This document shows positions 59,320-64,000 of a stretch of DNA of 64,000 bases, piece after piece. The translations under genes and the position numbers were made by a program. This DNA is from Persicitalea sp963803495 (lineage in GTDB: Bacteria; Bacteroidota; Bacteroidia; Cytophagales; Spirosomataceae): assembly GCA_963803495.1 (NCBI GenBank), contig CAWDMP010000002.1, positions 3,720,001-3,784,000 on the forward strand, written 5' to 3'. The number at the start of each line of letters is the position of its first letter. Position 1 is the first letter of the stretch. The notes under the pieces are model-generated. The model worked only from the letters and a program-made list of their open reading frames with translations, had not been told where the DNA came from and did no database searches.

Positions 59320-60804
59320 TTAAAAAGCGGTCAGATTCTGGGTCGTTTCGTGCACTGTCACCGGAGCCACCCACCGGCTCCACTGCAAAGCGGCGCGGGC
59401 ATCATCGTGCACGTTGAGCTGAATATTCCCGTTACTGAAGGTCGTCATTTGCAGGCCCACGAAGGCCAGCGCTTCGTTGAGGCGGGCTTCCAGCGGCACG
59501 GTGCCCTCGATGCACTCGAGCCAGTACCAGTCGAGCGGCTCGCCGGCGACTTCCACCGCAATGTTCTTGTAATCCTGGTAAGTATAGCCTACGAAAGGCT
59601 TGCCGAAACGGGTCCAAAGCTGCCGCATCACGTCGTCGAGCGAGCGCTCGTGGTCGTATTTTTTTCTAATAAATAAATCCAAAATCAGCGCTACCAGCGC
59701 GCCCTTGTGGTACACCGATACCTTGCGGTTGGGGATGCTCTTGTCGTAGCCATCGAGCCACAGGTCCCACGACGATTCGAGCAGCGATTGCGCGGCGTGG
59801 GCGCTATGCTCGAAATGCCGTTTCATGTACACCTGCAATTCCTTGACGTAGGCCGCATCGTCGAACACGCCCGAGCGGCGGAGGAAGAAATCGCCGTAGT
59901 AGGTCGTGCAGCCCTCGGCCACGAAGCAGGTATTGAAGTAGTTTTCTCTAGTGAAATCGTAGGGTAGCAGTTCCTTGGGCCGAATCCGTATTACGTTCCA
60001 GGCGTGAAAAAGCTCGTGCGAACTCACGCCCAGCAGGTCGCCGTACAGGCCTTCGCCCTCGTCGTCGGGTCCAAGTACCACCATCGTGGAGTTGCGGTGC
60101 TCGACGCCGTGGTAAAAAGCGGTCGGCAGAATCAGATTGATAAAGTGGTATTCCGGCTCAGGAAACTCACCCATGGTAGCAATTTGTTCCCGCGAAAAGG
60201 CCGCAAAATCGCGGCGGATGCGCTTCCAGTTGGGATGCAGATTGCCGTGCATCCATACATTGAACCGAACGCCCGTTTCTTCGTACTGCTCATGGTGCAG
60301 CGTGGCCGAGGCCAGCAGCGGACTGTCGACCAACTGGTAGTAATCGTCGGCCAGCAGTACGTGGGGCTGATCGGCCGGAGCCAGTCCACAGGCGATCTTG
60401 AAGTCGTCAGGCATATCCAACTCCACCACGCAAGGCTCATCGGCGCGCCCGACGGCGTAGAGCGCGAGGTTGATAAAATTGAGATACCACAAGGTATTGT
60501 CGACGTAGCTGCTACCCGCATTCTGGATCGTGGCGTAATAGTTATAGGTTATTACCAGGGTTTCTTCGTCTGCCGTGGCTACTTCCCAGCGATCTTTGGT
60601 AGTTTTGCGCGCGCTGAGCGGGGTACCTGAGCTGCCGCGCGCCTCCAACTTCTGGATGTTGCGGGCAAAGTTCTGAATCTCGTAGCGGCCAGGCCGCCAG
60701 GCGGGTAGCTGTAGTGCGAGGCTGGCCTGGCTGTGGGTGTCCAGCGTGCAGGTGATCTCCACAAAGTGGGCGTCGGGATCAGGCACAGCGATACGGTAGT
60801 GCAT
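59320..60804 (-). CDS. M61-family aminopeptidase
   Basis: A 494-residue protein from ATG 60804 (MHYRIAVPDPDAHFVEI). The N-terminal beta domain has LQLPAWRPGRYEIQNFARNI, a hallmark of M61. The catalytic domain holds GVSSHELFHAWNVIRI (zinc HExxH), the downstream VAEGCTTYYGDFFLRR with the third ligand Glu, and YHKGALVALILDLFIR. M61 enzymes release N-terminal glycine or alanine; no signal peptide is visible, so it is probably cytoplasmic. The usual C-terminal PDZ domain is lacking or strongly reduced, and the protein is shorter than the typical ~600 residues. Confidence 0.88.
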   Translation of the reverse strand: MHYRIAVPDPDAHFVEITCTLDTHSQASLALQLPAWRPGRYEIQNFARNIQKLEARGSSGTPLSARKTTKDRWEVATADEETLVITYNYYATIQNAGSSYVDNTLWYLNFINLALYAVGRADEPCVVELDMPDDFKIACGLAPADQPHVLLADDYYQLVDSPLLASATLHHEQYEETGVRFNVWMHGNLHPNWKRIRRDFAAFSREQIATMGEFPEPEYHFINLILPTAFYHGVEHRNSTMVVLGPDDEGEGLYGDLLGVSSHELFHAWNVIRIRPKELLPYDFTRENYFNTCFVAEGCTTYYGDFFLRRSGVFDDAAYVKELQVYMKRHFEHSAHAAQSLLESSWDLWLDGYDKSIPNRKVSVYHKGALVALILDLFIRKKYDHERSLDDVMRQLWTRFGKPFVGYTYQDYKNIAVEVAGEPLDWYWLECIEGTVPLEARLNEALAFVGLQMTTFSNGNIQLNVHDDARAALQWSRWVAPVTVHETTQNLTAF

Positions 60805-60906
60805 GGCAGGATAATAGGGTGAGGGTAGGTCTTTGGTCCGAAAAAAAACCAAAGGCTAGGTTTTTGGCGTTGTGATGGTTGAGTAAATTTAGTAATCGTT
60901 TTTGAT

Positions 60907-61596
60907 ATGAAAAGGTTTTTCCTGCTTCTATTGGTGTTTTCCGGTATTCTGAGCCATGGCCCAACGGCCTTTGCCCAGAATAATGAAGACTATTATAAAA
61001 AAGATACGCTGCGCGGACAAGAGCGCAAGAGTACCATCGTAATTCCTGACACTGAGGAGCGCAACCCGCCTGCCGTACGCGACGGTAAGGACCGCCTGCC
61101 GCTGTCCATCACGGAGCGCCTGCGGCTGGGCGGAAGCTTTGGATTGAACCTGGGTACTTTCATCAATATCAACCTGTCGCCGATGGCCGGGCTCAACCTT
61201 ACCAATAACCTGCTGGTGGGCGCGGGCCCCACGTACATGATGACCAGCTATCGCTCCTACATCGGTGGGCCCAGCCGTCGTGTCACCAACAGTAGTTACG
61301 GCGGACGAATATTTTTGATGTACAACACGCCCCTACCGATCATCACGCTACAGGCCGAGTACGAAGGGCTCAACGTGAGGTACTACAACAATTTCGAAAG
61401 CCGATTCGAGCGTACCTGGCTCGGCTCACCACTCATCGGCGCTGCCTACACCCAGCCCCTGGGCGGGCGATTCACGCACAGTATTCACATGACGGCTCTG
61501 TACAATTTATCCTACGACAGCCAGCTCAATCCTACCAGCGGACGTAACATCTCACCGTACGGGAGTCCGTTCGTGTTCAGGCTGACGTTCCTGTAA
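60907..61596 (+). CDS. Hypothetical outer-membrane beta-barrel protein
   Basis: A 229-residue protein with a signal peptide (MKRFFLLLLVFSGILSHGPTAFA). A polar linker (NNEDYYKKDTLRGQERKS) is followed by alternating amphipathic strands (LGGSFGLNLGTFININLSPM, NLLVGAGPTYMMTSYR, YGGRIFLMYNTPLPIITLQA, EYEGLNVRYYN) and a terminal phenylalanine-rich strand VFRLTFL, as expected for an eight-stranded barrel in the outer membrane. No ligand can be assigned. It is divergent from the M61 gene. Confidence 0.78.
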   Translation: MKRFFLLLLVFSGILSHGPTAFAQNNEDYYKKDTLRGQERKSTIVIPDTEERNPPAVRDGKDRLPLSITERLRLGGSFGLNLGTFININLSPMAGLNLTNNLLVGAGPTYMMTSYRSYIGGPSRRVTNSSYGGRIFLMYNTPLPIITLQAEYEGLNVRYYNNFESRFERTWLGSPLIGAAYTQPLGGRFTHSIHMTALYNLSYDSQLNPTSGRNISPYGSPFVFRLTFL

Positions 61597-61604
61597 AAAT
61601 AATC

Positions 61605-61746
61605 TTGAATGAGTGAATGAGCGAATGATAGAATGGGCTATCGCTTGCTCCAACACTTTTTTGCAAAAGCAATATTCACCGCACGGCGACCGACTCGGGG
61701 CACCACGCCGTCATTCATTCACTCACTCTATCATTCTAAATTGATC
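61605..61746. repeat. Palindromic word-repeat element upstream of the acyltransferase gene
   Basis: The left side TTGAATGAGTGAATGAGCGA and GAATGATAGAATGG (61605-61637) is mirrored by TCATTCATTCACTCACTC and TATCATTCTAAATTG (61711-61743). The same words occur at 42672-42792 and 47224-47313. The right edge runs into the TTG/GTG start of the next gene. Confidence 0.75.
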
Positions 61747-62382
61747 GTGGAAAATCCGGTACTTATTTTTGGCGCGGGGGCTTTGGGCCGCCAGGCGCTC
61801 GATATTTTTCAGCGCAACAGCGTGGTCGTCTACGGTTTTCTGGACGACAATAAAGAACTTCATGGTACCGAGATCGACTCGGTGAGCGTGCTGGGCGACA
61901 CCGATGACGGCGGTTTTCTGAAAATAATCGGTGCCAAGTGCGAAGCTTTCGTGGCCGTCGGTGAGCGCAAAGTGCGGCAGCAGATCGTCGAGATGCTCAA
62001 CGAGCGGCGCAAGACGATGCCCGTCAATGCCATTCACGACAGCGCAGTGGTGTCGGCGACGGCCACGCTGGGTCACGGCAATTTTGTGGGCGCGCGCGTC
62101 ACCATCGGGCCAAACGCCGAGGTAGGGCAGCACGTGCAAATCCAGAGCGGGGCCATTGTCGAAGCTTTCGTGACCGTGGGCGACTACGTCAACCTCGGCG
62201 CGGGCGTGATCCTGAACGACCGGGTGGTGGTGGAAGAAGGCGCATTCATCGGCTCGGGGGTTACCGTCGTGTCGGGCGTGCGCATCGGCAAGAATGCCCG
62301 CGTGGGGGCCGGGTCGCTGGTGATTGGGGACGTGGAAGCGGGCAAGACCGTCTTCGGAAATCCGGCCCAACCGATGCCTTGA
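61741..62382 (+). CDS. NeuD/PglD-like sugar O-acyltransferase
   Basis: About 213 residues starting at TTG 61741 or GTG 61747 (ENPVLIFGAGALGRQALDIF); no ATG is available outside the palindromic element. An N-terminal Rossmann-like domain (FGAGALGRQ) binds the nucleotide-sugar and the C-terminal half is a left-handed beta helix of hexapeptide repeats (VSATATLGHGNFVGARVTIG, VQIQSGAIVEAFVTVGDYVN, FIGSGVTVVSGVRIGKNARV). NeuD/PglD enzymes acetylate amino-sugars or sialic acids for surface glycans. The usual glycan cluster is not adjacent. The non-ATG start next to the repeat is unusual. Confidence 0.8.
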   Translation: MIVENPVLIFGAGALGRQALDIFQRNSVVVYGFLDDNKELHGTEIDSVSVLGDTDDGGFLKIIGAKCEAFVAVGERKVRQQIVEMLNERRKTMPVNAIHDSAVVSATATLGHGNFVGARVTIGPNAEVGQHVQIQSGAIVEAFVTVGDYVNLGAGVILNDRVVVEEGAFIGSGVTVVSGVRIGKNARVGAGSLVIGDVEAGKTVFGNPAQPMP

Positions 62383-62447
62383 TTTAGGCTTTGACCGATT
62401 TAAATAATTCATTTTAGACAGGCTTTTTAATTTTTACAAAAAGCCGC

Positions 62448-62455
62448 TACCTTTG
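62448..62455 (+). promoter_or_regulatory. TAnnTTTG promoter box of the DUF177-rpmF operon
   Basis: TACCTTTG matches the -7 consensus. It overlaps the first in-frame TTG (62453), which therefore cannot be the translational start, and points to GTG 62477. Confidence 0.7.
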
Positions 62456-62476
62456 CAGTCCTTTTTGCGGAATGAA

Positions 62477-63025
62477 GTGAAAGAGCTAAGTAAATTTAAC
62501 ATAGACATTTACGGGCTGGAAGAACGGCCCTACGAATTCGACTACGTGCTGGGCGATGCGTTCTTTGAACAGATGCCGCAGGATATGGTCGGGCGCGGGG
62601 ACTTTAAAGTGCATCTGCGCCTGGAGAAGTCCAGCACGATGATTCAACTTTGGTTCGCGATCGATGGAAACGCCGAGTTGATTTGCGATCGCTCGCTGGA
62701 ACCATTCGAAGAACCCGTGCATACCAAGGATAAGCTGATCCTCAAATTCGGCGATCACGACGAGGATCTGACCGAGGAGATTTCGGTCATCAACCGCAAC
62801 ACGGGGCGCATCAACGTGGCGAACTACATATTCGAGTTCATCGCGCTGGCGCTGCCCATGAAGAAGATTCATCCCGACCTGCGCGGGCAGGATGAGGAAG
62901 ACAACGACGACGACCGGGCAGGTACCATCATATACAGTTCCGAAAAAAACGAAGCCACCGCCCAAAACGAAGAACCCAAAATAGACCCCCGCTGGGAAGC
63001 CTTAAAAAAGTTAAAAAGCGAATAA
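62477..63025 (+). CDS. DUF177 (YceD-like) protein
   Basis: About 182 residues, with GTG 62477 as start (KELSKFNIDIYGLEERPYEF), chosen because an earlier TTG lies inside the promoter box and Bacteroidota homologues begin in this way. The DUF177 core covers YVLGDAFFEQM, LEKSSTMIQLWFAIDGNAELICDRSLEPF and VANYIFEFIALALPMKKIHP (in part). The acidic C-terminal tail (DLRGQDEEDNDDDRAG) is typical. The protein precedes rpmF in most bacteria and is linked to 23S rRNA/ribosome maturation. Here it is 83 bases upstream of rpmF. Confidence 0.88.
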   Translation: MKELSKFNIDIYGLEERPYEFDYVLGDAFFEQMPQDMVGRGDFKVHLRLEKSSTMIQLWFAIDGNAELICDRSLEPFEEPVHTKDKLILKFGDHDEDLTEEISVINRNTGRINVANYIFEFIALALPMKKIHPDLRGQDEEDNDDDRAGTIIYSSEKNEATAQNEEPKIDPRWEALKKLKSE

Positions 63026-63108
63026 GCAGTTTATAATACCCACCCAGAGTTGAAGCTGAAAAGAGTTTATTCACTCACTCGAAATTTCATCTCATTCAAA
63101 ATTAAACA

Positions 63109-63303
63109 ATGGCACATCCAAAGAGAAGACACTCCACCACCCGCCGCGACAAGCGCCGCACCCACGACAAACTAACCGGAAAGCAGCTTTCCGTCGATGC
63201 TACCACGGGTGAGATTCACCGCTCGCACCGGGCGCACGTGTACGAGGGCAACCTGTACTACAAAGGAAAACTGATGATCGAGGATTACGCCAAAGTAGTC
63301 TGA
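63109..63303 (+). CDS. rpmF: 50S ribosomal protein L32
   Basis: A 64-residue basic protein: MAHPKRRHSTTRRDKRRTHD, then SVDATTGEIHRSHRAHVYEG. It is the zinc-less form; the four cysteines of zinc-binding L32 are absent. It forms part of the large ribosomal subunit. It lies between DUF177 and plsX, the standard bacterial order. A short ACTCACTCGAAATTTCAT word region precedes it. Confidence 0.97.
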   Translation: MAHPKRRHSTTRRDKRRTHDKLTGKQLSVDATTGEIHRSHRAHVYEGNLYYKGKLMIEDYAKVV

Positions 63304-63325
63304 TTTTGCGCCTTTTGGCGTCCTG

Positions 63326-63368
63326 ATTTCGCAATAGCTTTGCAAAAGTTGTTGCGAAATTCTTTTTT
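63326..63368 (+). terminator. Terminator between rpmF and plsX
   Basis: ATTTCGCAA (63326-63334) pairs with TTGCGAAAT (63352-63360), followed by TCTTTTTT. It may terminate or attenuate the ribosomal transcript so that plsX is expressed separately or at a lower level. Confidence 0.7.
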
Positions 63369-63433
63369 ACTACGGTGCATCTGCTAATTTTACACCCACG
63401 TTTTCATTTTTTCAGTCAACAAAAAGTGTGTAA

Positions 63434-64000
63434 ATGAGGATTGCAGTCGATGCTATGGGTGGTGATTTTGCGCCGAAGGCAATCGTCGAGGGCGCCATAC
63501 TGGCGATACCCGATTTGCCCGCCGACACCCAAATCGTACTGATTGGTCAGGAAGAACGCATCCGCGCGATTCTCGATGCGAGGGATTTCTCGTCGCCCGT
63601 GCTGGAGATTATCCACGCCGACGACGTGATCGGCATGAGCGAACATCCCACCAAGGCACTCTCGCAGAAACCCAATTCCAGCATTGGAGTTGGGTTTAGG
63701 CTTTTAAAGGAGAAGTCTATCGACATCTTCTGTAGTGCGGGCAATACCGGCGCCATGCACGTGGGGGCGCTTTTCAGCATCCGGGCCATCGAAGGGATTC
63801 TTCGGCCCGCTATTGCGGGCTTCGTTCCGCAGGTCAACGGCGATTATTCCATCCTGATCGACATCGGGGCTAATGCCGACTGCAAGCCAGACGTATTGGG
63901 GCAGTTTGGCGAGATCGGTTCCCTGTTTGCCCAGCACACATTCAAGGTCGACCGTCCGCGCGTGGCGCTGATGAACATCGGGGAAGAGGAGCAGAAGGGG
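63434..64000 (+). CDS. plsX: Phosphate acyltransferase, 3' truncated by window end
   Basis: ATG 63434 starts MRIAVDAMGGDFAPKAIVEG, the PlsX signature, with VDAMGGD. The visible 189 codons continue with IGQEERIRAILDARDFSSPV, DDVIGMSEHPTKALSQKPNSS, then DIFCSAGNTGAMHVGALFSI, RPAIAGFVPQVNGDYSILID and ALMNIGEEEQKG, where the frame runs off the window. It converts acyl-ACP to acyl-phosphate for phospholipid synthesis. It follows rpmF, as in most bacteria, and would normally be followed by fabH. Confidence 0.95.
   Translation, partial: MRIAVDAMGGDFAPKAIVEGAILAIPDLPADTQIVLIGQEERIRAILDARDFSSPVLEIIHADDVIGMSEHPTKALSQKPNSSIGVGFRLLKEKSIDIFCSAGNTGAMHVGALFSIRAIEGILRPAIAGFVPQVNGDYSILIDIGANADCKPDVLGQFGEIGSLFAQHTFKVDRPRVALMNIGEEEQKG

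Noticed and set aside
62453..62476. TTG 62453 as start of the DUF177 protein
   Set aside because: It lies inside the TACCTTTG promoter box, so it would not be transcribed; GTG 62477 matches the usual N-terminus.

Overview
The window looks like chromosomal DNA of a Cytophagales bacterium (phylum Bacteroidota), probably in or near the Spirosomataceae. The evidence is a moderately GC-rich genome with Bacteroidota-type TAnnTTTG promoters placed just upstream of genes, a type IX secretion (T9SS type B / gliding-motility) sorting domain, a trimeric fumarate-type sdhCAB operon, MlaE/MlaF, and the DUF177-rpmF-plsX order. Species cannot be named from sequence alone.

Layout. 1-10 kb: two Na+/H+ antiporters, a DEAD-box helicase with a DEVD box, a YghA-like SDR, a broken and an intact copy of a small secreted protein, a DMT-type and an MFS transporter, an iron-sulfur (PhrB-type) photolyase-like protein and a small lipoprotein. 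10.2-10.4 kb: the last codons of a lost fasciclin gene. 10.5-21.9 kb: the most interesting metabolic block, an operon-like cluster that fits D-apiose catabolism. It holds a TIM-barrel candidate decarboxylase, ApnO-like oxidoisomerase, ApsD-like dehydrogenase, an RbsC/RbsA/RbsC-type ABC importer, a solute-binding lipoprotein, an ApnL-like lactonase and a GntR regulator. An AT-rich S41-peptidase gene and a palindromic element interrupt it. 22-28 kb: accessory zone with dispersed repeats, an ISAs1 transposase, an IS4 remnant, three partly broken toxin-antitoxin loci, an Asp-box protein and an FKBP. 28-43 kb: DUF1080 lipoprotein, Hsp20, HtrA protease, Gmd, SPOR lipoprotein, MurB, HicBA, ROK kinase, SDR, MlaE/MlaF, a polysaccharide flippase, TetR regulator, tRNA-Gln, FabD and a DCC-family protein. 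43-64 kb: giant T9SS cargo protein, sdhCAB, OmpH-like chaperone, penicillin acylase family enzyme, CutC, GH130, 5'-nucleotidase, HxlR with a divergent NmrA-like reductase, M61 peptidase, outer-membrane protein, NeuD-like acyltransferase, and the DUF177-rpmF-plsX cell-envelope/lipid operon (plsX runs off the end).

Two sequence-level themes run through the window. First, many intergenic gaps contain long imperfect palindromes whose arms are built from short tandem 'words' of 7-14 bases. The word differs between loci but is sometimes shared, and the elements often end within a few bases of a start codon. Second, single-base indels occur in many conserved genes, including murB (three) and fabD, which are expected to be essential. 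This suggests that a large share of the apparent pseudogenes are consensus errors at short homopolymers rather than real decay. I mark these genes as disrupted and give the reading that restores them. Functional names rest on recognised motifs and family memory; no database search was possible.
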